From positions 3,184-67,183 of the forward strand of contig JAKFCW010000044.1 in NCBI GenBank assembly GCA_036676455.1: a stretch of DNA of 64,000 nt, in the 5' to 3' direction. The translations under genes were made by a program, and so were the position numbers. The notes beneath the pieces are model-generated. The model searched no databases. It was not told the origin of the DNA and was given only the letters and a program-made list of their open reading frames with translations. The first letter of the stretch is position 1. Every line of letters begins with the position of its first letter. Shown piece after piece: positions 8,660 to 17,314 of the stretch. This DNA comes from UBA4093 sp036676455. Its GTDB lineage: Bacteria > Cyanobacteriota > Sericytochromatia > S15B-MN24 > UBA4093.

Positions 8660-9151
8660 ATGTCCAAAGACGCTTCGTTCGATATCGTCTCCAAGGTCGA
8701 CATGGCCGAGGTGACCAACGCCGTCCACCAGACCAACAAGGAAATCGAGCAGCGCTTCGACCTCAAGGGGACCGGAGCCGAGATTCGCCAGGAGAAAGAG
8801 ACCCTCACCGCGGTCGCCCCTGACGACCTCAAGCTGCGCAACATCATCGACATCCTCGAGAACAAGTTCATCAAGCGGAACCTCTCGCTCAAGGCCCTCG
8901 ACAAGGGCAACGTCGAATCCGCGCTGGGTGGCACGGTCAAGCAGGTCATCACCCTCAAGCAGGGCATCGACCGCGACCGCGCCAAGAAGATCAACGACCT
9001 GATCAAGGCCAGCAAGATCAAGGTCCAGTCCCAGATCCAGGAAGACCAGATCCGGGTTTCCGGCAAGTCTCGCGACGACCTGCAGGCCGTCATCCAGACC
9101 CTCAAGAACGCCGACCTGGACATCGACCTCCAGTTCGAGAACTACCGCTAG
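8660..9151 (+). CDS. yajQ: YajQ family nucleotide-binding protein
   Basis: A 163-residue YajQ/DUF520 protein with two ferredoxin-like (RRM-like) halves. Family members bind nucleotides, and in Xanthomonas the homologue XC_3703 binds cyclic di-GMP. Diagnostic segments are MSKDASFDIVSKVDMAEV at the start, DLKGTGAEI near residue 35, IKQGIDRDRAKKIN-type sequence near 100 and the terminal LDIDLQFENYR. It heads a plus-strand series followed 48 bases later by rplI. A small palindromic hairpin (9157-9172) lies in that gap. Confidence 0.92.
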   Translation: MSKDASFDIVSKVDMAEVTNAVHQTNKEIEQRFDLKGTGAEIRQEKETLTAVAPDDLKLRNIIDILENKFIKRNLSLKALDKGNVESALGGTVKQVITLKQGIDRDRAKKINDLIKASKIKVQSQIQEDQIRVSGKSRDDLQAVIQTLKNADLDIDLQFENYR

Positions 9152-9199
9152 GCGGCGTCCCCGCGGGGACGGCGCAATCGTTGCAAAGAGGAGACCGCG

Positions 9200-9643
9200 A
9201 TGAAGGTCATTTTCACCCAGGACGTCAAGGGCACGGCCAAGGCCGGCGAGGTCAAGGAAGTCTCCGAGGGCCATGCCCGCAACTTCCTGATCCCGCGCGG
9301 GATCGCCATGGAGGCGAACGCCGCCAACCTCAAGATCCTCGAGGACAAGAAGAAGTCCGAGGCCAAGAAGGCCGCCAAGATCAAGGCCGAGGCCGAGGAG
9401 CTGGGCCAGCGCCTGGAGGCCAAGACCGTCAGCCTCAAGGCCAAGTCCGGCGAGGGCGGCAAGCTCTACGGGGCCATCACCGCCAAGGAGATCGCTCAGG
9501 AGACCAAGAAGCAGACCCAGCTTGAAATCGACAAGCGCAAGATCGAGATGGAGCCCATCCGGTCCTTGGGCACCTATAACCTCGTCGTCAAGTTGCACCC
9601 CGAGGTGACGGCCAAGCTCAAGGTCCACGTGACCGAGGAGTAG
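9200..9643 (+). CDS. rplI: 50S ribosomal protein L9
   Basis: Ribosomal large-subunit protein L9, which binds 23S rRNA near the L1 stalk. The N-terminal rRNA-binding domain carries MKVIFTQDVKGTAKAG and GHARNFLIPRGIA; a long Lys/Glu/Ala connecting helix (residues ~45-75) leads to the C-terminal domain. The 147-residue length is standard. The ribosome-binding site AGAGGAG precedes the ATG. dnaB follows after 12 bases, the common rplI-dnaB arrangement. Confidence 0.97.
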   Translation: MKVIFTQDVKGTAKAGEVKEVSEGHARNFLIPRGIAMEANAANLKILEDKKKSEAKKAAKIKAEAEELGQRLEAKTVSLKAKSGEGGKLYGAITAKEIAQETKKQTQLEIDKRKIEMEPIRSLGTYNLVVKLHPEVTAKLKVHVTEE

Positions 9644-9655
9644 ACCCAGACGCCC

Positions 9656-11008
9656 ATGAGCGAGCTCATCGAACGGATTCCCCCGCAGGACATCGAGGCC
9701 GAGCAATCCGTGCTCGGCGCCCTCCTGGTCTCGCCCGAGGCCATCGGGAAGGTCGCCGAACTCCTTCGGCCCGAGCACTTCTACCGCCAGGCCCATGCCA
9801 CCATCTTCCAGGCGGTCTGCGACCTGGCGGAGCGCGGAGAACCGATCGACCTCATCACCGTCTCCTCCTTGCTGCGAAGCAAGGAGGAGCTCGATGCGGT
9901 GGGCGGCTACGGCTACCTCATGGACCTGGCGTCGTCCATCCCGACGGCCGCCAACGTCGAGTACTACGCCAAGATCGTCGAGGAGAAGGGCACGCTTCGC
10001 TCGCTCATCGCGGGCGGCACCAAGATCGTCGAATTGGCCTTCGACCAGGAGCGCAAGATCGAGGACACGCTCGACCAGGCCGAGCAGATCATCTTCGAGG
10101 TCTCCCAGGCGCGTCGCCAATCGCAGGACCTCACCCACATCAAGGACGTCCTGCAGTCGACCTTCGAGACCATCGAGTACCGCTACGAGAATCAAGATAA
10201 CGTCATGGGCTCGGCCACCGGGTTCTACGACCTGGACTACATGACCTCCGGGCTGAACCCCAGCGACCTGATCATCCTGGCGGCTCGTCCTGCCATGGGT
10301 AAGACCTCGTTCGCCCTCAACCTCCTGCAAGCGGTTGCCAAGCTCAACGACAAGCCCTCGATCATCTTCAGCCTCGAAATGGGCAAGGACCAGCTGGTCC
10401 AGCGCATGATCTGCTCCGAGGCCAAGATCGACGCCCATCGCATCAAGACGGGCTACCTCTCGGAAGGGGACTGGCCCCGCCTCACCGAGGCCATCGGATC
10501 GCTTGCCGAGGCTCCGGTCTACATCGACGACACCCCGGCCATCACGGTCATGGAGGTGCGCGGCAAGGCCCGCCGCCTCAAGGCCCTCACCAAGAAGGAA
10601 CTGGGCCTCATCGTCATCGACTACCTCCAGCTCATGAGCGGCGGCGGCAGCTCCAACGACGGCAACCGCCAGCAGGAGATCTCGACCATCTCGCGCTCTT
10701 TGAAGGCCCTCGCCCGCGAGCTGCAGGTGCCGATCATCGCACTGTCGCAGCTCTCGCGCGCGGTCGAGTCCCGCACCGACAAGCGCCCCATGCTCAGCGA
10801 CCTGCGCGAATCGGGCGCCATCGAGCAGGACGCCGACATCGTCATGTTCATCTACCGCGACGACTACTACAACCTGGAATCGCCCGAGAAGAACATCGCC
10901 GAGATCATCATCGCCAAGCACCGTAACGGACCGGTCGGTAAGGTGAAGCTGTACTTCGAGAAGGAGCACACGCGCTTCGAGAACCTCACCACCGCTCCCG
11001 CCGTCTAG
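9656..11008 (+). CDS. dnaB: Replicative DNA helicase DnaB
   Basis: Hexameric 5'-3' helicase that unwinds DNA at the replication fork. The N-terminal domain (PPQDIEAEQSVLGALL) is followed by the RecA-like core with Walker A ARPAMGKTSFALN near residue 215, Walker B LIVIDYLQLM near 320, and the IIALSQLSRAVESR and DLRESGAIEQDADIVMFIYR motifs. It is 450 residues with no intein insertion. Downstream purA starts 25 bases later. Confidence 0.97.
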   Translation: MSELIERIPPQDIEAEQSVLGALLVSPEAIGKVAELLRPEHFYRQAHATIFQAVCDLAERGEPIDLITVSSLLRSKEELDAVGGYGYLMDLASSIPTAANVEYYAKIVEEKGTLRSLIAGGTKIVELAFDQERKIEDTLDQAEQIIFEVSQARRQSQDLTHIKDVLQSTFETIEYRYENQDNVMGSATGFYDLDYMTSGLNPSDLIILAARPAMGKTSFALNLLQAVAKLNDKPSIIFSLEMGKDQLVQRMICSEAKIDAHRIKTGYLSEGDWPRLTEAIGSLAEAPVYIDDTPAITVMEVRGKARRLKALTKKELGLIVIDYLQLMSGGGSSNDGNRQQEISTISRSLKALARELQVPIIALSQLSRAVESRTDKRPMLSDLRESGAIEQDADIVMFIYRDDYYNLESPEKNIAEIIIAKHRNGPVGKVKLYFEKEHTRFENLTTAPAV

Positions 11009-11033
11009 AACGCAACAGAAAGCAGGCAGTACC

Positions 11034-12347
11034 GTGGCCAACGTCGTCGTCGTCGGAGCCCAGTGGGGCGACGAAGGGAAGGGCAAGATCACCGATTTGC
11101 TGGGAGAGGCTGCCGACGTCGTCGTCCGCTACTCGGGCGGCAACAACGCGGGCCACACGGTCGTGGTCGGCGAGATGGTCTACAAGCTGCACCTGGTGCC
11201 CTCGGGCATCCTGTACCCCGGCACGCTCTGCATCGTCGGCAACGGCACGGTGATCGACCCGGTCTCCTTCGTGGCGGAACTCGACAAGCTGGCTGAGCAG
11301 GGCATCGACCTTTCGGGCCTGCGGATCAGCGAGCTGGCGCACCTGATCATGCCCTACCACAAGGTCCTGGACAAGGCCGAGGAAACGCGCCGCAAGCACA
11401 AGATCGGCACCACCGGCCGCGGGATCGGGCCTGCCTACGGCGACAAGGCCCTGCGCTACGGCTTCCGCCTCTTGGACCTGCGCGACGAGGCCAGCTTCCG
11501 CGACCAGCTCGCCGACAACCTCGAACGCCAGAACGCCATCCTGACCCAGGTCTACGGGACCGAGCCCCTCGACCTCGACGCGGTGGCCGCCGAGGTGCTC
11601 GATTCCTACAAGCGCCTGGAACCCTACATCACGGACACCGGCTTGCTGCTGAACGAGGCCATCACGGCCGGCAAGAAGGTCCTCTTCGAGGGCGCGCAGG
11701 GCACCTTGCTCGATCTCGACATGGGCACCTACCCCTTCGTGACCTCGTCCTACCCGGTGGCGGGCGGCGCGGGCATCGGCGCCGGAGTCGGCCCCCTGGC
11801 CGTCGACCGGGTGCTGGGCATCGCGAAGGCCTACTCGACCCGCGTGGGTGAGGGGCCCTTCCCCAGCGAGCTCTTCGACGCGACGGGCGACGAGCTGCGG
11901 CGCGTGGGCATGGAGTTCGGCACGACGACCGGGCGGCCGCGCCGCTGCGGCTGGTTCGACGCCGTGGCAGCCCGTCTGGCGGCCCGGGTCAACGGCCTCG
12001 ACGCGCTCGCCATCATGAAGCTCGACGTGCTGGACGGTTTCGCCGAGATCCCGGTGGTCGTGGGGTACCAGGTGGGCGATCGCCGCCTTGACGAGTTCCC
12101 CCACGATCCCCGCGTGCTCGCCGAGTGCCAGCCCATCTACGAGACCCTGCCCGGCTGGAACCAGTCCACCAAGGAAGCCCGCCGCTGGGAGGACCTGCCC
12201 GAGCTGGCGCAGCGCTACCTCCGCCGGATCGAGGCCCTGGTCGGCGTGCCGATCGCCATCGTCTCGGTGGGTCCGGAGCGCGACGCCACCCTGATGCTCG
12301 AGGACCTGCTCTCCGGGCCCCGCAGGGTCCAGCCTACCCGAAACTAG
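11034..12347 (+). CDS. purA: Adenylosuccinate synthetase
   Basis: Joins IMP and aspartate, using GTP, to make adenylosuccinate in AMP biosynthesis. The GTG start gives MANVVVVGAQWGDEGKGKI, holding the GTP P-loop and catalytic Asp. NNAGHTVV, the IMP-binding GTTGRGIGPAYGDKA, and TTTGRPRRCGWFD are intact. At 437 residues it is slightly longer than usual because of a C-terminal tail (SGPRRVQPTRN). It lies between dnaB and the cysteine desulfurase, all on the plus strand. Confidence 0.97.
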   Translation: MANVVVVGAQWGDEGKGKITDLLGEAADVVVRYSGGNNAGHTVVVGEMVYKLHLVPSGILYPGTLCIVGNGTVIDPVSFVAELDKLAEQGIDLSGLRISELAHLIMPYHKVLDKAEETRRKHKIGTTGRGIGPAYGDKALRYGFRLLDLRDEASFRDQLADNLERQNAILTQVYGTEPLDLDAVAAEVLDSYKRLEPYITDTGLLLNEAITAGKKVLFEGAQGTLLDLDMGTYPFVTSSYPVAGGAGIGAGVGPLAVDRVLGIAKAYSTRVGEGPFPSELFDATGDELRRVGMEFGTTTGRPRRCGWFDAVAARLAARVNGLDALAIMKLDVLDGFAEIPVVVGYQVGDRRLDEFPHDPRVLAECQPIYETLPGWNQSTKEARRWEDLPELAQRYLRRIEALVGVPIAIVSVGPERDATLMLEDLLSGPRRVQPTRN

Positions 12348-12383
12348 TCCCCGCCCCATCTCAACGTCGAGAGGATTGCCGGA

Positions 12384-13529
12384 ATGATCTACCTGGACTA
12401 CGCCGCCACCACGCCGGTTCGCCCCGAGGTCGTCCAAGCGATGACCGAGTCCCTCACCGAGGGCTGGGGCAACCCCTCGAGCAACCACCTTGCGGGTCAC
12501 ACGGCCCGCAAGGGCATGGACCGGGCCCGCCGACACGTGGCCGAGCTGGTCGGCGCCAGTCCCGAGATGGTGATCTTCACCTCGGGCGGCACCGAGGCGG
12601 ACAACCTGGCCATCCGCGGCGTGGCGCATGCCCTCAAGGCCAAGGGGCGGCACCTGGTGATCAGCAACATCGAGCACTCGGCCGTCCGGGTTACCTGCAA
12701 GATGCTGGCCGACGAGGGTTTCGAGACCACCGAGGTGCCGGTCGGTCCCAACGGCGTGCTCGATCCCGAGGCCGTGGCCCAGGCCATTCGCCCGGACACG
12801 ATCTTGGTCTCGGTGATGCACGTCAACAACGAGATCGGCACGATCCAGCCGATCGCCGAGATCGCCGAACGGGCCCACGCTCAGGGCGTGCTGGTCCACA
12901 CGGACGCCGTGCAGTCCGCCGGCAAGATCCCGGTCTCCATGGAGGCCCTGGGCGTCGACCTGCTGTCGATCTCTGCCCACAAGATCTACGGCCCCAAGGG
13001 AGTGGGCGCGCTGATCCGCGCGAAGGGCGTGCCCCTTGCGCCGGTGCTGACCGGCGGCGGGCACGAGCGGGGCTTTAGGGCAGGCACCGAGAACGTGCCG
13101 GGCATCGTGGGCTTCGGAGTGGCGGCCGAGCTGGCCGTCCGCGAGCTGGCCTCGCGTATGCGGCACGACGAGGAGCTGGGGCGCTTCTTGCAGGCCGCGC
13201 TGCTGGAGGCGATTCCCGGGGCCTCCCTGAACGGCGACCCGGTTCGCCGCTGGGCCGGCTGCGTGAGCCTGCGGGTGCCGGGCGTGGACGGCGCGGATCT
13301 GCTGAAGGCGCTGGACGAGGCGGGCGTTGCCATCTCGGCGGGCTCGGCCTGCAAGGCGTTCAAGCAGGAGACGTCACACGTGATCGCGGCCCTGAACTTG
13401 CCCAATGCCGAGGATTCCGGAACCCTGCGCATGACGGTCGGTTCGCCGACCACGCAAGCCGAAATCCAGGACGCCGTGGGCATCTTGGCCAAGGCGGTGG
13501 AGGCCTTGCGGGGCAAGGTCGCACGCTAG
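12384..13529 (+). CDS. iscS: Cysteine desulfurase (IscS/NifS class)
   Basis: PLP enzyme that takes sulfur from cysteine for Fe-S clusters or thiolated tRNAs. MIYLDYAATTPVRPEV opens the protein. The PLP lysine is in SISAHKIYGPKG near residue 200 and the catalytic cysteine in AISAGSACKAFKQETSHV near residue 325, on the flexible class-I loop. At 381 residues it is typical. No iscU or mnmA lies beside it, so its acceptor is unknown. Confidence 0.92.
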   Translation: MIYLDYAATTPVRPEVVQAMTESLTEGWGNPSSNHLAGHTARKGMDRARRHVAELVGASPEMVIFTSGGTEADNLAIRGVAHALKAKGRHLVISNIEHSAVRVTCKMLADEGFETTEVPVGPNGVLDPEAVAQAIRPDTILVSVMHVNNEIGTIQPIAEIAERAHAQGVLVHTDAVQSAGKIPVSMEALGVDLLSISAHKIYGPKGVGALIRAKGVPLAPVLTGGGHERGFRAGTENVPGIVGFGVAAELAVRELASRMRHDEELGRFLQAALLEAIPGASLNGDPVRRWAGCVSLRVPGVDGADLLKALDEAGVAISAGSACKAFKQETSHVIAALNLPNAEDSGTLRMTVGSPTTQAEIQDAVGILAKAVEALRGKVAR

Positions 13530-13534
13530 CTTGC

Positions 13535-13564
13535 TTTACAGCTTCTTGACTTGCCGCTTATAAT
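13535..13564 (+). promoter_or_regulatory. Promoter of the YtxH pair
   Basis: TTTACA (13535-13540) and a perfect TATAAT (13559-13564) are separated by 18 bases, about 60 bases before the first YtxH gene and immediately after the cysteine desulfurase stop. Confidence 0.65.
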
Positions 13565-13623
13565 CGGTTCGGAGCCGGTCTAGCTGTCGGCTGATGTTTA
13601 CGTGACAACGAGGAGGTTGGTTC

Positions 13624-13950
13624 ATGGAGCGCAGAACGTCGGGTCTCGAGGTGCTGGGAGGGCTGGTGGTCGGCGCGGCTTTCGGCTTCGTCGCGGGGAT
13701 GATCCTGGCGCCGCAATCCGGCGGCCGCACCCGGGATCAGCTCAACGAGAACCTTTCGGACATCCGCCTTCGTACCAATGAGATGATGGACAACCTCAAG
13801 GGCAACACCGAGAGCCTCATCACCTCCACCCGCAGCACCATCGAAGAGAAGCTGACGCTGCTCAACGAGGCCGTCGAAGCCGGCCGCAAGGCTGCCGCCT
13901 ACAAGCGCGACGAGCTGATCGAGGGCGACGAGAACGCCCCGACGATCTAG
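13624..13950 (+). CDS. YtxH domain protein 1
   Basis: A 108-residue YtxH-type protein, a family linked to general stress in Firmicutes with unknown molecular role. A single N-terminal glycine-rich membrane helix (VLGGLVVGAAFGFVAGMILA, residues ~10-29) ends in the family hallmark LAPQSGGRTRDQL. It is followed by an amphipathic, likely coiled-coil tail. GAGGAGG-like ribosome-binding sequence precedes the ATG. A second YtxH gene follows 27 bases later. Confidence 0.8.
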   Translation: MERRTSGLEVLGGLVVGAAFGFVAGMILAPQSGGRTRDQLNENLSDIRLRTNEMMDNLKGNTESLITSTRSTIEEKLTLLNEAVEAGRKAAAYKRDELIEGDENAPTI

Positions 13951-13977
13951 CTTGCGCCACTCTTCAAGGAGGCCCTC

Positions 13978-14259
13978 ATGAGCGTGCGACGCAACATCAC
14001 CTTTTACGCCACGGCCCTGATCGGGACCGCCCTGGGCACGGCCGCCGGCCTGCTCCTGGCTCCCAAGTCCGGCGAGGCCACCCGCAAGCAGATTCGCCGC
14101 ATGGCCGGCGAGCTGAGCGAGCAGCTTCCCGTGACCTTCAGCGAGCTCCAGCTGCGCGGCCGCCAGGTCCTCGATCGAGCTCCCCGCCGGATCACCCTGG
14201 GCCGGCGCAAGGGCGAGAAGATCATCCAGCTCTACCGCGAAAACGAACGCGAAGGCTAG
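13978..14259 (+). CDS. YtxH domain protein 2
   Basis: A 93-residue YtxH-type protein: an N-terminal membrane helix (ITFYATALIGTALGTAAGLL) and the hallmark LAPKSGEATRKQIRRMAGEL, then a strongly basic C-terminus (RRITLGRRKGEK). It pairs with the preceding YtxH protein but is more basic, so the two may form hetero-oligomers at the membrane (inference). AAGGAGG lies upstream; a terminator follows. Confidence 0.78.
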   Translation: MSVRRNITFYATALIGTALGTAAGLLLAPKSGEATRKQIRRMAGELSEQLPVTFSELQLRGRQVLDRAPRRITLGRRKGEKIIQLYRENEREG

Positions 14260-14273
14260 GAATTTCCACTTCC

Positions 14274-14306
14274 AAGCGCTCCGGGCCCTGCCCCGGGGCG
14301 CTTTTT
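14274..14306 (+). terminator. Rho-independent terminator after YtxH pair
   Basis: AAGCGC-CCGGG stem paired with CCGGGGCGCTT around a CCCTG loop, followed by TTTTT. Confidence 0.8.
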
Positions 14307-14367
14307 ACGTGCTCGCGTTGTAAAATGGATCCGACACGGAACTCCCGATCCAGAAAGGAACCCCGCC

Positions 14368-16965
14368 GTGACGCTCAGCGGTCATGAGATTCGTAACCAG
14401 TTCATCCAGTTCTTCAAGGACAAGGGCCATACCCACCTGCCCAGTTCCAGCCTGGTCCCCAAGAAGGACCCGACCGTGCTCCTGACCACGGCCGGCATGC
14501 TCCAGTTCAAGCCCATCTTCATGGGCCTGGAGAAAAGCACCACCTCCCGCGCCGTCACCGTCCAGAAGTGCTTCCGCACCACCGACCTCGACAACGTCGG
14601 CCGCACGGCCCGCCACCACACCTTCTTCGAGATGCTCGGCAACTTCTCCTTCGGCGACTACTTCAAGGCCGAGGTGATCCCCTGGGCATGGGAGTTCCTG
14701 ACCGGCGTGCTGGGTCTGCCCAAGGACAAGCTCTGGGTCTCCGTCTTCACCACCGACGAGGAAGCCGCCACCATCTGGAAGGAAAAGGTCGGCGTCTCGG
14801 CTGATCGCATCGTCTACCTGGGCGAGGATTCCAACTTCTGGGCCGCCGGCCCCACCGGCCCCTGCGGCCCCTGCTCCGAGATCTACATCGACCTCGGCGT
14901 CGAGCGCGGCTGCGGCCAGGAGTCCTGCGCGGTCGGCTGCGACTGCGATCGCTTCCTCGAGATCTGGAACCTGGTCTTCATGGAGTTCAACCGCGACGAG
15001 TCAGGCAACCTCACCCCGCTGCCCGCCAAGAACATCGACACGGGCATGGGCCTCGAGCGCATCGCCTCGGTGCTCCAGGGCGTGCCCTCCAACTACGAGA
15101 CCGACCTGCTCAAGCCCCTGCTGGACGCCGCCGCCGCGATGGCCGGCTTCTCTTACGGCAAGGGCGGCGAGGCCGACGTCTCGCTCAAGCTCATCGCCGA
15201 CCACCTGCGCGGCTCGGTCTTCCTGATCGGCGACGGCGTCGTTCCCTCCAACGAGGGCCGCGGCTACGTCCTGCGCCGGATCATGCGCCGGGCCATCCGC
15301 CACGGCAAGCTGATCGGCATCACCAAACCCTTCCTCTCCGAGCTCGCCGAGCAGGTGATCGCGCAGTACTCCGGCTACCCCGAGCTGCCCGCCCAGAAGC
15401 AGTTCATCCTGCAGGTCATGGCCGAGGAGGAGCGCCGCTTCAACCAGACGATCGACCGCGGCCAGCAGCTGCTCGCCCAGGCGATCGCCACCCTGTCGCC
15501 CAGCGAGGCCGAGCGCGTCATCCCCGGCGAGACCGCCTTCGAACTGTATGACACCTACGGCTTCCCCCTGGAGCTGACCATCGAGCTTTGTCGCGAGCAG
15601 AACGTCCGCGTCGACGAGACCGGCTTCCATGCCGCGATGGAAGCCCAGCGCGAGCGCGCCCGCTCGGCCCGCGAGGCGGCCGGCGTCACCTTCGCCGCTG
15701 CCGAGCTGTCCACCAAGGTCGCGACGCCGTTCTCGGGCTACGAGCGCACCGAGGAGGAGACCAAGGTCCTCGAGGTCTTCCATGACAAGTCCGGCCGGAT
15801 CGGCGTCATCCTCGGCCAGACTCCGTTCTACGCCGAGTCGGGCGGCCAGCTCGGCGACATCGGCATGATCGGCGACGCGCAGGTGGTCGATACCCAGAAG
15901 CAAGGCGACACCATCATCCACCTGCTTGCCGAGGGCGAATCCGCTCCCGAGGTCGGCGCCACGGTCCGCGCCGTCGTGGATCGCGCGCACCGCGAGAACA
16001 CCATGCGCCACCACACGGCGACCCACCTCCTGCACGCTGCCCTCAAGCAGGTGCTCGGCCCCAACGTCAACCAGGCCGGCTCGCTGGTCGGCCCCACGGA
16101 GCTGCGCTTCGACTTCACCTTCCCCCGCGCGATGACGCCTGCGGAGCTCTCGCAGGTGGAGGACATCGTCAACGAGCAGATCCTGGCCAACCACTCGGTC
16201 GCCCATCTCCAGATGTCGATGAGCGAGGCTCAGGAGACGGGCGCCATGGCGCTGTTTGGCGAGAAGTACGGCGATACCGTGCGCGTGATCGACGTGCCCG
16301 GCTTCTCCAAGGAGCTCTGCGGCGGCACGCACGTGCATGCCACGGGCACCATCGGCCTCTTCAAGGTCGTGCGTGAGGAAGGCATCGCCGCGGGCATCCG
16401 CCGCATCACGGCCGTCTCGGGCCTGGCGGCCCTGTCGCTGCTGCGCAAGCAGGCCGACGTGCTCGCCGAGACTGGCCAGCTGCTCAAGGCGTCGCCCGAG
16501 GAGCTTCCCGAGCGCGTCGAGCGCCTGCAGGCGCGCGTCAAGGCCGAGGAGACCGAGGTCGCCGTGCTGCGCACCCGCCTCGCCGTCAGCGCCACCGAGT
16601 CGCTGCTGGGCAAGGCCCAGACGGTGGCCGGCACGAAGCTCATCGCCGAGGTGGCTCCCGGCCTGTCGGCGGGTGAGCTCAAGAGTGCCGTCGAGCACCT
16701 TCGCGACAAGCTCTCCAGCGGCGTGGTCGTCTTGGGCTCGGTCGAGGACGGCAAGGTCGCGGTGGTCGCCGCGGCAACCGACGACGTGGTCAAGGAAGGC
16801 GCCAACGCCGGCAAGCTGATCCAGGCCGTCATGGCGGCTCTCGGCGGCAAGGGCGGCGGCAAGCCCCAGATGGCCCAGGGTGGCGGCGGCGATGCGAGCA
16901 AGCTGCAGACGGCGATCGCCCAGGTGGCGGACACTCTGAGTCAGCAGCTTCCCGTCAAGGCGTAA
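14368..16965 (+). CDS. alaS: Alanyl-tRNA synthetase
   Basis: Charges tRNA-Ala and edits mischarged Ser/Gly. The start is GTG at 14368 with GAAAGGAA upstream. Class II motif 1 begins around FFKDKGHTHLPSSSLVP; motif 2 holds FRTTDLDNVGRTARHHTFF. The editing domain shows HHTATHLLHAAL and the zinc-binding CGGTHVHATG near residue 655; the C-Ala domain has GGKGGGKPQMAQGGG near the end. The 865 residues are full length. It is monocistronic between two terminators. Two matching tRNA-Ala(GGC) genes lie at about 38 kb. Confidence 0.98.
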   Translation: MTLSGHEIRNQFIQFFKDKGHTHLPSSSLVPKKDPTVLLTTAGMLQFKPIFMGLEKSTTSRAVTVQKCFRTTDLDNVGRTARHHTFFEMLGNFSFGDYFKAEVIPWAWEFLTGVLGLPKDKLWVSVFTTDEEAATIWKEKVGVSADRIVYLGEDSNFWAAGPTGPCGPCSEIYIDLGVERGCGQESCAVGCDCDRFLEIWNLVFMEFNRDESGNLTPLPAKNIDTGMGLERIASVLQGVPSNYETDLLKPLLDAAAAMAGFSYGKGGEADVSLKLIADHLRGSVFLIGDGVVPSNEGRGYVLRRIMRRAIRHGKLIGITKPFLSELAEQVIAQYSGYPELPAQKQFILQVMAEEERRFNQTIDRGQQLLAQAIATLSPSEAERVIPGETAFELYDTYGFPLELTIELCREQNVRVDETGFHAAMEAQRERARSAREAAGVTFAAAELSTKVATPFSGYERTEEETKVLEVFHDKSGRIGVILGQTPFYAESGGQLGDIGMIGDAQVVDTQKQGDTIIHLLAEGESAPEVGATVRAVVDRAHRENTMRHHTATHLLHAALKQVLGPNVNQAGSLVGPTELRFDFTFPRAMTPAELSQVEDIVNEQILANHSVAHLQMSMSEAQETGAMALFGEKYGDTVRVIDVPGFSKELCGGTHVHATGTIGLFKVVREEGIAAGIRRITAVSGLAALSLLRKQADVLAETGQLLKASPEELPERVERLQARVKAEETEVAVLRTRLAVSATESLLGKAQTVAGTKLIAEVAPGLSAGELKSAVEHLRDKLSSGVVVLGSVEDGKVAVVAAATDDVVKEGANAGKLIQAVMAALGGKGGGKPQMAQGGGGDASKLQTAIAQVADTLSQQLPVKA

Positions 16966-16980
16966 GCCTCGTCACGTTCC

Positions 16981-17014
16981 GGGGGGACCTTGTCATGAGG
17001 TCCCCCCGTTTTTT
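16981..17014 (+). terminator. Rho-independent terminator after alaS
   Basis: A 10-bp perfect stem GGGGGGACCT/AGGTCCCCCC with a 7-base loop and a TTTTTT run. Confidence 0.92.
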
Positions 17015-17197
17015 CGCGCCGTTCGCACGGGACTTGTCCATCCGGGCATCCTACCGATCTGAGTCGCCTGCAGCTGGATAGCCGCCTGCTGAGCGGCTAT
17101 GCGTCCCCGCGCCGGATCCGCTCAAAAAAGTCCCTGCTTGCTTCCTAGGCGAGAGGGATGGCTGTTTGCTTGAATTCAGGCAGCGGAACGGTTTACG

Positions 17198-17301
17198 AGC
17201 GCCCGCGGCTGTTTCGTAAGGCAGCGAGCGTTAGCCGCGAGGCAGTCGTCAATCGGTTGAATCGTCAAGCTCGCTGACCTGCAGAAACGACGTTTGCTAT
17301 A
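17198..17301 (+). repeat. Two-block intergenic repeat, copy 1
   Basis: In the 348-base gap before the lipoprotein gene. Block A (17198-17226) matches 38258-38286 at 27 of 29 positions; block B (17273-17301, GACCTG..AG.AACGA....TGCTA) matches 38289-38316. Here the blocks are 46 bases apart; in copy 2 they nearly touch. Block A with following sequence can fold (CGCGGCT pairs with AGCCGCG). It could be a dispersed repeat or a structured RNA. Block B ends just before the ribosome-binding site of the next gene. Outside the repeat and the alaS terminator, nothing was recognised in this gap. Confidence 0.55.
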
Positions 17302-17314
17302 GGAGGGTGGCAGC

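Noticed and set aside
8588..11092. An 834-codon open frame on the minus strand opposite yajQ, rplI and dnaB
   Set aside because: It is the antisense of three clearly identified genes; its Leu/Asp/Gly/Val-rich translation has no domain and is a GC-bias artefact.
17198..17301. Repeat copy 1 as a known riboswitch (c-di-GMP, TPP, cobalamin, ZTP, glutamine and others)
   Set aside because: None of the conserved cores of those classes could be matched by eye, so it is reported only as an unexplained structured repeat.
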